This document shows positions 16,218 to 24,602 of a stretch of 64,000 nucleotides of DNA, in pieces. This stretch comes from Bacillus sp. SM2101. Its GTDB lineage: Bacteria; Bacillota; Bacilli; Bacillales; SM2101. Under the pieces are notes generated by a model. That model did not search any database. It saw only the letters and a program-made list of their open reading frames with translations, and was not told where the DNA came from. How positions within the stretch are numbered: position 1 is the first letter of the stretch; every line of letters starts with the position of its first letter. The stretch covers positions 141,284 to 205,283 of the forward strand of contig NZ_JAEUFG010000010.1 of NCBI RefSeq assembly GCF_018588585.1, written 5' to 3'. Both the position numbers and the translations under genes were made by a program.

Positions 16218-17735
16218 ATGAACAAAGGAATAGGGTCATGGCTAACATATCATAGTGAACAGAGACCTGAACAAGCTGCTCTCATATACAAAGATAAAAC
16301 AATCACGTATAAGGAGTTAAATATTAGAGTTAATAAACTGGCTAATAGTTTTCTTAAGCTAGGAGTTCGATTTGGAGATAGAGTTAATGCTCTCCTTTTT
16401 AACTCAAATGAATGTATGGAAACGATGTTTGCTTGTGCTAAAATTGGTGCTATTTTTGTACCGATAAATTTTCGTCTTAGCATTGATGAAATTGAATACA
16501 TTGTTCGAGATTCTGGAACAGGTCATTTAATCTACGATGAAAGAATGACTCAAGCAGTGAATGCATTGCGTGAAAGAATAAAAGACTTAAATTATTTCAT
16601 CCATGTTGGTCACTCTCCAGATTTAGTAGATTTATCTTACGAAAATTTAATAGATCAGTCATTGGGGAATGAGCCTGAATTTGAACTGAGCGAAAAAGAT
16701 GTTCATATGATGATGTATACGTCTGGTACGACTGGAAAACCAAAAGGAGCAATGTTAACTCACGGAAATACACAATGGAATGCAATTAATGCGATTCAAT
16801 TTTTGGCTTTCAAAGAAGATGACATTACTTTAACTGTGGCACCTTTATTCCATATTGGTGGGATGAATATTCTTACGACCCCTGTACTATATAAAGGAGG
16901 GACTGTCGTTCTTCAAGACCATTTTCAACCAGATAAGGTACTACATGCGATCCAAGCTTATAAAGTAACTAGTCTATTTCTTGTTCCTGCAATGTGGATG
17001 GCTCTCTTACATTCTAACCTCATTAATGACTATGATGTATCATCTTTTCGATTTTGCATTTCTGGTGGCGCACCATGTCCTCTCACAGTGATTGAATTTT
17101 TTCAGCAAAGACAAGTACCGTTATATGAAGGGTTTGGATTAACTGAAACAGCTCCATTTGTAAGCTTACTAGATGCTAAAAATGCTTATCGAAAGATGGG
17201 TTCAGTTGGTAAGAACCCTATACACACGGAAGTGAAAATTGTTAATGACTTAGGAAGCCGTGTAGAACATGGTGAAGTTGGTGAATTATTAGTCAAAGGC
17301 CCTAATGTGTTTGCTGGATATTGGAATAAACCACTTGAAACGAAGAAGGCTATTAAAGATAGTTGGTTCTATACAGGTGATTTAGCCAGAATGGATGATG
17401 AGGGTTTTATTTATATTGTAGATAGAAAGAAAGATATGATTATAAGTGGTGGAGAAAATATTTATCCTGCAGAAGTGGAACAAGTTTTATATAAGCATCC
17501 TGATATCAAAGAAGTTGCCGTAGTTGGGGCAGTAGATGAGACATGGGGTGAGGTCCCTAGGGCATATATTGTCCTACATGATACCGACAAAAATTTGACA
17601 ATCGAACACTTCACAACATTTTGTAATGGAAAGCTCGCAAATTATAAGATTCCTAAACATATAGAGTTACTTTCTAATCTACCTCGAAATGCAACTGGCA
17701 AAGTGTTAAAAACTCAACTAAGAAGCATGCTGTGA
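16218..17735 (+). CDS. Long-chain or medium-chain fatty-acid--CoA ligase family protein
   Basis: A 505-residue acyl-CoA synthetase paralogous to the preceding gene. Motifs: MYTSGTTGKPKGAMLTHGN (near residue 168), GFGLTETAP (A5), FYTGDLARMDDEGFIYIVDR (A7) and NATGKVLKTQLR with the C-terminal Lys. The ATG follows AAAGGTGGG. A gap of 85 bp separates it from the first synthetase and 52 bp from the next crotonase gene. Two ligases together suggest more than one acid is taken into this pathway. Confidence 0.9.
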   Translation: MNKGIGSWLTYHSEQRPEQAALIYKDKTITYKELNIRVNKLANSFLKLGVRFGDRVNALLFNSNECMETMFACAKIGAIFVPINFRLSIDEIEYIVRDSGTGHLIYDERMTQAVNALRERIKDLNYFIHVGHSPDLVDLSYENLIDQSLGNEPEFELSEKDVHMMMYTSGTTGKPKGAMLTHGNTQWNAINAIQFLAFKEDDITLTVAPLFHIGGMNILTTPVLYKGGTVVLQDHFQPDKVLHAIQAYKVTSLFLVPAMWMALLHSNLINDYDVSSFRFCISGGAPCPLTVIEFFQQRQVPLYEGFGLTETAPFVSLLDAKNAYRKMGSVGKNPIHTEVKIVNDLGSRVEHGEVGELLVKGPNVFAGYWNKPLETKKAIKDSWFYTGDLARMDDEGFIYIVDRKKDMIISGGENIYPAEVEQVLYKHPDIKEVAVVGAVDETWGEVPRAYIVLHDTDKNLTIEHFTTFCNGKLANYKIPKHIELLSNLPRNATGKVLKTQLRSML

Positions 17736-17787
17736 TAGTACTTAAACTGTCTTAGTTTTATAAGAGAAACAAAAGGAGGAACATAAA

Positions 17788-18567
17788 ATGATGAATAATT
17801 TAGTATTATACGAATTGCTAGATCGTACAGCTGTAATTACGTTGAATAATCCTGATAAGCTAAATGCACTGTCTTTTGATTTAATTGAGGAACTTGAAGG
17901 AGCTATTCGAAAAGCGGAGAAGGATGAACATGTGCAAAGTATTATTTTGACAGGTACTGGTCGTGCATTTAGTTCAGGAGGGAACGTAACTGATTTTCCA
18001 GATTTGAATGCAGTGAACGGGCGTAAATATTTGATAGAGGGACATGATTTACTTAAAAGAATTTATGCTTTGGAAAAGCCAGTTATTGCAGCTGTCAATG
18101 GATTAGCAGTTGGAGGAGGGTTTAATTTAGCTCTTTGTTGTGACTTTGTTTTAGCTTCAGAGAAAGCTGTTTTTTCTCAAATTTTTTCAAAAATTGGTCT
18201 AGTTCCTGATATGGGAGGAATGTTTCTTTTACCGCGCACCGTTGGGTTACAAAGGGCAAAGGAGCTTATGTATTCAGGACGAAAAATTACTGTAAAAGAA
18301 GCGTTTGAATATGGTATTGTGCTTGAATTAGTATCTGCAGAACATTTAATGGAACGAGCAGTTGAATTTGCGAAAACAATAACAGAAGGTGCTCCAAATG
18401 CAATTGCATTAGCTAAGTCAATTTTAAACCATAGTTTTGAATCAAGCTTTGATCAAATTTTAGCTGAAGAAGCTATGGCACAAGGTATTGCCTTTACAAC
18501 GAAAGATCATAGAGAAGGAGTAACGTCATTTTTTGAGAAAAGACAACCACAATTTTCTGGTAGGTAA
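17788..18567 (+). CDS. Enoyl-CoA hydratase/isomerase family protein, isomerase-like active site
   Basis: A 259-residue crotonase-fold protein. The oxyanion hole is formed by FSSGGNVTDF and AVGGGFNLAL. At the first catalytic place Gln replaces Glu (FSQIFSKIG), while the second loop reads PDMGG with an Asp. This resembles PaaG-type isomerases more than classical hydratases, so double-bond isomerisation is a reasonable alternative to hydration. The start lies behind AAAGGAGG. It continues the acyl-CoA catabolic block. Confidence 0.83.
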   Translation: MMNNLVLYELLDRTAVITLNNPDKLNALSFDLIEELEGAIRKAEKDEHVQSIILTGTGRAFSSGGNVTDFPDLNAVNGRKYLIEGHDLLKRIYALEKPVIAAVNGLAVGGGFNLALCCDFVLASEKAVFSQIFSKIGLVPDMGGMFLLPRTVGLQRAKELMYSGRKITVKEAFEYGIVLELVSAEHLMERAVEFAKTITEGAPNAIALAKSILNHSFESSFDQILAEEAMAQGIAFTTKDHREGVTSFFEKRQPQFSGR

Positions 18568-18599
18568 TTAGTGTATGAATTAAAAAGGGGGGAAAGATA

Positions 18600-19571
18600 A
18601 TGAACGAAAAACTGCCGAAACATATGACTACAAATATAACTTTACCAGTCATTTCAGCACCAATGTTTCTCATATCAAGTCCAAAGTTAGTTATTGAAAG
18701 TTGTAAGTTAGGTGTCATAGGTTCGTTTCCAACATTGAATGCTAGAACAGTAGATATATTAGAAGATTGGATGGCTGAAATTTCAACAGAGCTAGCTATT
18801 GCAAAAAAAGAAGACCCTCAACTGAAAGTTGCACCATGGGCTGTCAATTTTATCGTTCATCAAACAAATCCGCGATATGAGGAAGACTTACGGTTAATAA
18901 CTAAATATCAGCCCCCAATTGTTATTACATCACTTGGAAATCCGTCAGCTGTTGTTGAAATTGTTCATCAATACGGTGGTCTTGTCTTTGCTGATGTAAG
19001 TAACATTCCTCATGCTCGCAAAGCTGCGAAAACGGGAGTTGACGGCTTAATTCTAGTATGTTCAGGTGCAGGAGGGCATGCTGGAACAATTAATAGCTTT
19101 GCTTTTGCAGGAGAAGTAAGAAAATTTTGGGATGGCATTACAGTCTTGGCAGGTTGCATCACGACGGGACGTGATATTCTTGCAGTTGAAGCTTTAGGTA
19201 TGGACATGGCTTACATTGGAACGAGATTTATAAGTGCAAAGGAGAGCTTTGCAAGTGAAGATTATAGAGATATGTTAATAGATGCTTCTGTAGATGATCT
19301 TATTTATACTGATGCCATTAGTGGTGTATACGCTAATTACCTAAAGGAAAGTATTTTAAATGCTGGTATTGATATAAATGAACTTGAAAAGAAACAAACT
19401 GTTGACTTTTCATTTATGAACCAAACAAATGCGAAAGCATGGAAGGATATTTTTTCAGCAGGGCAAGGAGTTGGTCAGATAAGTAGAGCTCAAACAGTTG
19501 CTGAAATTATTGAGGAAATGCAAAATGAGTATCATTTAGCTAAAGGTAGGTTGTCTGAAACGCTCGTTTAG
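18600..19571 (+). CDS. Nitronate monooxygenase family flavoprotein (NMO/2-nitropropane dioxygenase-like)
   Basis: A 323-residue FMN-binding TIM-barrel protein. The family marks are the opening LPVISAPMFLISSPKLV, the FMN-loop LVCSGAGGHAGT with the conserved His (near residue 158), LAGCITTGRD and MDMAYIGTRFISAKES. Relatives oxidise nitronates or act as enoyl reductases, and several lie in fatty-acid catabolic operons. The actual substrate here is unknown. The ATG follows GGGGGGAAAGATA. It is the last gene of the acyl-CoA block. Confidence 0.85.
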   Translation: MNEKLPKHMTTNITLPVISAPMFLISSPKLVIESCKLGVIGSFPTLNARTVDILEDWMAEISTELAIAKKEDPQLKVAPWAVNFIVHQTNPRYEEDLRLITKYQPPIVITSLGNPSAVVEIVHQYGGLVFADVSNIPHARKAAKTGVDGLILVCSGAGGHAGTINSFAFAGEVRKFWDGITVLAGCITTGRDILAVEALGMDMAYIGTRFISAKESFASEDYRDMLIDASVDDLIYTDAISGVYANYLKESILNAGIDINELEKKQTVDFSFMNQTNAKAWKDIFSAGQGVGQISRAQTVAEIIEEMQNEYHLAKGRLSETLV

Positions 19572-19577
19572 CTTTAA

Positions 19578-19725
19578 GGCTCTTTTCGTAAACTTTGTTG
19601 CTATTGTTATCAAATTATTACCAAGTACTATATAAGTGGTTTATATGTAAGTCAACTATGTACAGCAGAAAAGCGCTAGTTGACTATTTTTTAATAAGAA
19701 AATCAACAATCAATGCAAAAACAGC
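19578..19725 (+). repeat. MITE-like element, copy 1 (full length)
   Basis: Begins GGCTCTTTTCGTAAAC and ends CAATGCAAAAACAGC, imperfect terminal inverted repeats shared by the other copies in this window. No open frame of note. It begins 6 bp after the stop of the nitronate monooxygenase-like gene. Confidence 0.7.
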
Positions 19726-19779
19726 ATTACTAAAAATGGACAGTATGATGAGTTGTATAGGTGCACAATAATTAAAAAG

Positions 19780-19839
19780 TTATCACGTACGCTAAATGTA
19801 TACGTGCTTAAATCTTATAAGGAAAATGTGAAAACAGCC
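19780..19839 (+). repeat. MITE-like element, right-end fragment
   Basis: TATCACGTACGCTAAATG through GTGAAAACAGCC corresponds to the right half of the family (compare ATGCCACGAACGCTAGATG at 36993). No left terminus was found. Confidence 0.5.
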
Positions 19840-19942
19840 AAAGGAAAACATGCTGTATGGACATCACTCTCATCTAATGAAGTTAAAATATCGGAAGGTT
19901 ACCCATGACTTTAACCTTATTGCTGTTTTTAGCCTTAATAGA

Positions 19943-20000
19943 CGGAAAGGTGTCACGAAACTTTAGTTGCGCTTATTTTCAGCGTGAGAAAACAACAATC
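19943..20000 (+). repeat. MITE-like element, internal fragment
   Basis: CGGAAAGGTGTCACGAAAC, TTTAGTTGCG and GAGAAAACAACAATC correspond to the centre-right part of the copy at 42623. The rest of 19840-20020 shows no gene. Confidence 0.45.
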
Positions 20001-20021
20001 CTTATCATAACCACTCTATTG

Positions 20022-20054
20022 AAAGGCTAGGACCAGAAGTTATTCTAGCCTTTT
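20022..20054 (+). terminator. Possible terminator after the acyl-CoA block
   Basis: AAAGGCTAG (20022-20030) pairs with CTAGCCTTTT (20045-20054) around a 14-base loop and ends in four Ts. It lies upstream of the ywiC promoter. It is a weak terminator at best, because the T tract is short. Confidence 0.4.
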
Positions 20055-20137
20055 AAGAGCTTACAATTAGGCTATACACAACATTTTTGTAAATTGTTAA
20101 TAAAAAGTCAAAGATGCCTTGGAAGGGACTGTAACTT

Positions 20138-20180
20138 TGTGATTTATCTCACTTATTGTTTTATGTTGTTTCATTATAAT
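20138..20180 (+). promoter_or_regulatory. Fnr-type promoter of ywiC
   Basis: TGTGATTTATCTCACT (20138-20153) matches the Fnr/Crp-type palindrome TGTGA-N6-TCACA but for the last base. A -10 hexamer TATAAT is at 20175-20180. The start would be near 20187, which places the palindrome centre at about -41.5, the classical activating position. There is no good -35 box, consistent with activator dependence. Confidence 0.75.
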
Positions 20181-20214
20181 AACATCTAAGAAAGTTTAGG
20201 TGAGGTGAACGAGT

Positions 20215-20928
20215 ATGAAACCTTTGATTCCGAAACAACACGGTGCATGGGCTATGTTACTCATCCCATTTTTGGTAGGAATATTTGCAGGGCAGCCTTC
20301 TATGATACATATCCCCTTATTTGGTGGCTGGCTATTACTTTATTTAGGTACATATCCTTTGCTCATGTTTTTGAAAGGAAAGCGACGCGAATTTTATCTA
20401 AAATGGACATTTATTTATATGTTTCCAGCTCTAATTTGTTTAGTTGTAGCATTAATTATTAATTATAAACTTATTTATTTTGGCATCGTCATGTTGCCTT
20501 TTTTCGTGGTAAATGTGTATTTTGCAAAGAAAAACCAAGAACGTGCTCTACTAAATGACATGAGTGCAATTACATCATTTAGCATCGGTGGAGTAGCTAG
20601 TTATTATGGGGGGACTGGTACGATAGATTTTGTTGCTATTGGTATTTTGTTACTATCAATGTTCTTCTTTATAGGAAGTACATTTTATGTGAAAACAATG
20701 ATAAGAGAGAAGAAAAATAATGCATACCGTTGGCTTTCTTGGGGATACCATCTAGGAATCATAGTTATATTATTTGTAAGTGGCTACCCTTGGTTTATTA
20801 TTGCGTATATACCGAGTGTAGTCCGTGCTTTTTACTTTTATGGAAAAAATGTTTCTGTTTTGAAAGTAGGTATCTGGGAAATTATAAATGCTGTTTATTT
20901 TTTCTTAGTCGTTGTAGTGTTAGTCTAA
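20215..20928 (+). CDS. ywiC: YwiC-like membrane protein
   Basis: A 237-residue integral membrane protein with about seven to eight hydrophobic helices. The conserved N-terminal PKQHGAWAMLLIPFLVG is the mark of the YwiC family. Polar loops carry KKNQERALLNDMSAITSFSIGG. In Bacillus subtilis ywiC lies with the nitrate respiration genes; the function is unknown. The start at ATG 20215 follows GAGGTGAAC. The Fnr-type box and promoter upstream suggest anaerobic expression. Another frame open at 20205 is an overlap artefact. Confidence 0.85.
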   Translation: MKPLIPKQHGAWAMLLIPFLVGIFAGQPSMIHIPLFGGWLLLYLGTYPLLMFLKGKRREFYLKWTFIYMFPALICLVVALIINYKLIYFGIVMLPFFVVNVYFAKKNQERALLNDMSAITSFSIGGVASYYGGTGTIDFVAIGILLLSMFFFIGSTFYVKTMIREKKNNAYRWLSWGYHLGIIVILFVSGYPWFIIAYIPSVVRAFYFYGKNVSVLKVGIWEIINAVYFFLVVVVLV

Positions 20929-20960
20929 AATAGCATTGAAATGTATATCGTATTTATAAT

Positions 20961-20996
20961 GAGAGCTAACCTATTAAAGGTTAGCTCTTTTTATTT
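20961..20996 (+). terminator. Rho-independent terminator after ywiC
   Basis: GAGAGCTAACC and GGTTAGCTCTTTTTATTT form a strong stem around TATTAAA, followed by a T tract. It separates ywiC from the arginine operon. Confidence 0.85.
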
Positions 20997-21104
20997 CATA
21001 AGGTCAATATTCAACTAAGCTACAAAATAGGTAGATTTAATGTTTGTTCTATTTTTACAGCGTAATTAATAGTATTTATATAATAGTTTATGGTTTTTAT
21101 AATT

Positions 21105-21150
21105 TATTTATAAAAATACAATTGATTTTATATTTATTCAGTATTATAAT
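21105..21150 (+). promoter_or_regulatory. Arginine operon promoter with twin ARG boxes (ArgR/AhrC operator)
   Basis: A promoter with -35 TTGATT (21122-21127), a 17-bp spacer and -10 TATAAT (21145-21150) overlaps two ARG boxes. These are centred near 21113 (ATAAAAATACAA core) and 21133 (ATATTTATTCAG core), 20 bp apart. They match the consensus TNTGNATWWWWATNCANA well in their right halves. Binding of the arginine repressor hexamer would cover the promoter. Confidence 0.7.
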
Positions 21151-21253
21151 GAAAACTAATTTTACGTGATGTTCAAAAAAACATGACAAAGACAGAGGTG
21201 TAGCTTTGAATTGAGTGAATCAATGCTGCCTAAGAAATAGAGGGGGATCGCAG

Positions 21254-22285
21254 ATGAGAGCTGCTGTAATCGGTGCAACAGGTTATGGAGGAGTAGAACT
21301 ATTACGTTTATTGCAGCAACATCCAGTCGTTAATGTTCATTCTGTTCATTCATCTTCTAATGATGGATTACCATTAGGGCAGATGTATGGACATTTATCT
21401 GGAAGTTTGAAATTTCAGTTAGAAAGTATTGATATTGACAAAATTGGTAGTGAGGTAGATGTGGTATTTATGGCAACACCAGCTGGTGTATCTAGTGAAT
21501 TGACATCACAATTCAGTGAATATGATACACATATCATTGATTTATCAGGTGATTTGAGGCTACAAGATAATAAAACTTATGAAAGATGGTATAACAAGAC
21601 TCCAGCTCCATCTCAAATTGTCAAGGAAGCTGTATATGGATTATCCGAGTGGAATAGCAATAAAATTAGTGAAGCTAAGATTATTGCAAATCCCGGTTGT
21701 TACCCTACGGCGGTACTGCTAGGTTTAGCACCTTTAGTTCAGATGGATTTAATTAAGGAAGAATCGATCATTATTGATGCAAAATCAGGTGTTTCGGGTG
21801 CAGGAAGAAGTTTAGCTACCTCTGTTCATTTTGCTGAAACAAATGAGAATCTAAAAATCTATAAAGTAAATCAACATCAGCATATTCCAGAAATAGAGCA
21901 AATGCTCCTTAATTGGAATGGTAGCATTCAACCAATTACATTTAGCACCCACCTTGTTCCAATGACTCGAGGTATAATGGCGACAATGTATGTTGAGCCT
22001 AAAAAACAGCTCAAAACGGAGGAGCTGTATGATATTTATAAGTGTGCATATGATGAGCATTATTTTGTACGAGTAAAGGATGTATTTCCATCAACGAAGG
22101 AAGTTTATGGGTCAAACTATTGTGATATTGCATTGATGAATGATGAAAGAACAGGAAGAATTACAATTGTTTCAGTGATTGATAATCTAGTTAAAGGAGC
22201 AGCAGGTCAGGCTATTCAAAACTTAAATATTTTACTAGGTATGGATGAACATACTGGCTTAAATTTACTACCTGTTTATCCATAG
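21254..22285 (+). CDS. argC: N-acetyl-gamma-glutamyl-phosphate reductase
   Basis: A 343-residue NADPH-dependent reductase, third step of ornithine synthesis. The nucleotide-binding motif GATGYGGVELLRLL is at the start, and the catalytic Cys149 is in NPGCYPTAVLLGL. FSTHLVPMTRGIMATMY is a further family block. I use ATG 21254 behind AGAGGGGGATC; the frame is open 39 bases further but gives no better start. It heads the order argC-argJ-argB-argD-carA-carB-argF known from Bacillus subtilis. Confidence 0.96.
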   Translation: MRAAVIGATGYGGVELLRLLQQHPVVNVHSVHSSSNDGLPLGQMYGHLSGSLKFQLESIDIDKIGSEVDVVFMATPAGVSSELTSQFSEYDTHIIDLSGDLRLQDNKTYERWYNKTPAPSQIVKEAVYGLSEWNSNKISEAKIIANPGCYPTAVLLGLAPLVQMDLIKEESIIIDAKSGVSGAGRSLATSVHFAETNENLKIYKVNQHQHIPEIEQMLLNWNGSIQPITFSTHLVPMTRGIMATMYVEPKKQLKTEELYDIYKCAYDEHYFVRVKDVFPSTKEVYGSNYCDIALMNDERTGRITIVSVIDNLVKGAAGQAIQNLNILLGMDEHTGLNLLPVYP

Positions 22286-22337
22286 ATGTCATATATATTT
22301 TTCTTTCTCTTACGAAAAAAATAATGGAGGAATAAGT

Positions 22338-23573
22338 TTGATTAATATGAAAACAAAAGTAGGTACTGTTAATGTATTGCCAGAAGGAACGATAACATCT
22401 CCTGAAGGGTTTCAAACGGATGGGGTTCATGCAGGTTTAAGATACACAAAAAATGATCTAGGTATTGTTCTCAGTGAAGTACCAGCCACATGTGCTGCAG
22501 TATATACACAAAGTCATTTTCAAGCACCTCCATTAAAAGTTACGCAACAAAGTATTGCAGTTGAAAACAAGCTTCAAGCTATTGTTGTAAACAGCGCCTG
22601 TGCCAATGCATGCACCGGTGAACAAGGTATGCAGGATGCATATGAAATGAGAAATTTATGTGCTACACAATTTTCGATGCGAGAACACCTCATTGCAGTA
22701 GCTTCAACAGGAGTAATAGGTGAATTATTACAAATGAATAAGATCCGTTCTGGAATAAAAAAACTTAAACCTAACAAAACGAAAAAAAATGCACAGCACT
22801 TTGAATCAGCTATTTTAACGACTGATACCGTTACAAAAAAGGCATGTTATCAGACAGTTATTGATGGAAAAACAGTGACAATAGGTGGAGTAGCTAAAGG
22901 TTCTGGTATGATTCACCCCAACATGGCTACTATGCTTTCATTTATTACGACAGATGCCAATATTGATTCAGCAATTTTACAAAATACTTTACGAATAATA
23001 ACGAATCAATCATTCAATCAAATAACTGTTGATGGTGAGACATCTACTAATGACATGGTTATTGTGATGGCTAATGGGCTAGCTAATAATGAACCATTAA
23101 CCCCAATACACTCTGAATGGAAGCAGTTTTACACAGCTTTAATGCATGTTTGTGAAGATTTAGCTAAACAAATTGCTCGTGATGGGGAAGGAGCAACAAA
23201 GCTTATTGAAGTGAAAGTGAAAGGTGCAGTAAACGACGATGAAGCAAGGGAAATGGCTAAACAAATTGTCGGTTCTAACCTTGTTAAAACAGCGATTTAC
23301 GGTAATGATGCGAACTGGGGAAGAATAATTGGGGCGATTGGACATAGTAGTGGATCAGTTAATCCAAATACTGTAGATATTACGGTCGGTTCAATAAAGA
23401 TGTTAATTGCGAGTCAACCACAGCCGTTCTCCGAGGAAAGAGCAACAGCATATTTAGCAAATGATGATATTTATATTGAGGTACATTTGAATATAGGTGA
23501 TGGCGAAGGAGTAGCATGGGGCTGTGACTTAACTTATGATTACGTCAAAATTAATGCAAGCTACCGAACGTAA
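22338..23573 (+). CDS. argJ: Bifunctional ornithine acetyltransferase / N-acetylglutamate synthase
   Basis: A 411-residue ArgJ, which recycles the acetyl group from acetylornithine to glutamate. The self-cleavage segment KGSGMIHPNMATMLSF is present, with cleavage expected before the Thr in ATML. The terminal part has NDANWGRIIGAIG. The start is TTG 22338, seven bases after GGAGG; ATG 22347 is too far from that site. It lies 52 bp after argC. Confidence 0.95.
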   Translation: MINMKTKVGTVNVLPEGTITSPEGFQTDGVHAGLRYTKNDLGIVLSEVPATCAAVYTQSHFQAPPLKVTQQSIAVENKLQAIVVNSACANACTGEQGMQDAYEMRNLCATQFSMREHLIAVASTGVIGELLQMNKIRSGIKKLKPNKTKKNAQHFESAILTTDTVTKKACYQTVIDGKTVTIGGVAKGSGMIHPNMATMLSFITTDANIDSAILQNTLRIITNQSFNQITVDGETSTNDMVIVMANGLANNEPLTPIHSEWKQFYTALMHVCEDLAKQIARDGEGATKLIEVKVKGAVNDDEAREMAKQIVGSNLVKTAIYGNDANWGRIIGAIGHSSGSVNPNTVDITVGSIKMLIASQPQPFSEERATAYLANDDIYIEVHLNIGDGEGVAWGCDLTYDYVKINASYRT

Positions 23574-23584
23574 GGAGGATGGAG

Positions 23585-24352
23585 ATGAGTAATGACATCA
23601 TCGTAATTAAATGTGGAGGAAGTGTTATAACAGAGCTTTCAGCACAGTTTTTCAAAGCGCTCCATGAACTTCAAAAACGAGGAAAGAAAGTGGTTATTGT
23701 ACACGGTGGAGGGCCAGTTATTAACCAATTATTGTCACGTATGAACATACGAGTGGAATTTGTTGATGGCTTACGTAAAACGACAATAGATGTGTTAGAT
23801 GTAGTAGAAATGACTTTAGCTGGAAAGGTTAATAAACAATTTGTGACTAATTTATCTCAATATGGTCTCAAAGCTGTAGGACTATCAGGTTGTGATGGCA
23901 AAATGTTGCTAGTGAAGCCTATTGAATTTGAGAAGCTAGGTTACGTAGGTGAAGTTGATCATGTAAACGTAGATTTGCTTATAACGCTACTTAACGATGA
24001 CTACATCCCAGTTGTTGCACCAATAGGCATGAGTTCACAAGGGGGGAAATACAATATTAATGCTGATTCAGCAGCAGGGAGTATTGCTGAAGCACTCAAT
24101 GCAAAGCAATTATTGTTTGTTACAGACGTTCCAGGTATATTACAAAATGGTATTCTTTTAGAAGAAGCATCTGAAAACCAAATTAATGGCATGATAAGTG
24201 ATGGGACGATTTATGGAGGTATGATTCCAAAGGTCAAAGCAGCAATTCACTCATTATCAGACAAACTACAAGAAGTGATGATTGTCAGCGGGAAAAATAG
24301 CATCTTATCTGCCAGCGGGTCGTTGCACGGAACGAAAATAAGAAAAATGTAA
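23585..24352 (+). CDS. argB: Acetylglutamate kinase
   Basis: A 255-residue amino-acid kinase family enzyme phosphorylating N-acetylglutamate. Marks are the N-terminal IKCGGSVI, VHGGGPVINQLLSRM, and NINADSAAGSIAEAL further on. ATG 23579 directly abuts the ribosome site AAGGAGG, so ATG 23585 is preferred (six-base spacing). It follows argJ closely, and a 250-bp gap with a repeat separates it from argD. Confidence 0.95.
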   Translation: MSNDIIVIKCGGSVITELSAQFFKALHELQKRGKKVVIVHGGGPVINQLLSRMNIRVEFVDGLRKTTIDVLDVVEMTLAGKVNKQFVTNLSQYGLKAVGLSGCDGKMLLVKPIEFEKLGYVGEVDHVNVDLLITLLNDDYIPVVAPIGMSSQGGKYNINADSAAGSIAEALNAKQLLFVTDVPGILQNGILLEEASENQINGMISDGTIYGGMIPKVKAAIHSLSDKLQEVMIVSGKNSILSASGSLHGTKIRKM

Positions 24353-24462
24353 GAGTTTTTTATAACTCTTGATCAATAAAGAGTGCATTATAAGAATTTG
24401 TTTAATAAATGGAAAGTATAATATTTTTGCAGAGAATCATTCGCTATACAGGGGTTATCTAT

Positions 24463-24582
24463 ATCTAGCTCTAGCACCTATCCCTCGAGACCACTTCGCA
24501 ATTTCAACCGAAGGAAAAAAGACGCCTTCATGTGAAATGTGTCCAGTGCTTGTCGGGGATGATACAGTCGCTTGCGCTTTTC
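24463..24582 (+). repeat. Degenerate copy of a dispersed Bacillaceae intergenic repeat
   Basis: The segment begins ATCTAGCTCTAGCACCTATC, continues CCTCGAGACCACTTCG and ends GTGCTTGTCGGGGATGATAC followed by CGCTTGCGCTTTTC. From memory this resembles a common non-coding repeat of many Bacillaceae genomes (typically CTAGCTCCAGCGCCTAG and GCGCTTGTCGGGG). It has diverged. It lies between argB and argD, inside the operon. A 75-codon frame crossing it is an artefact. A small AAGAGTT/AACTCTT hairpin lies just before it at 24352-24371. Confidence 0.6.
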
Positions 24583-24602
24583 TAATTGGGAGGTAGCTTA
24601 CA

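Noticed and set aside
24369..24596. A 75-codon frame between argB and argD
   Set aside because: It runs through a dispersed repeat, has no ribosome site, and its sequence is what the repeat gives when translated.
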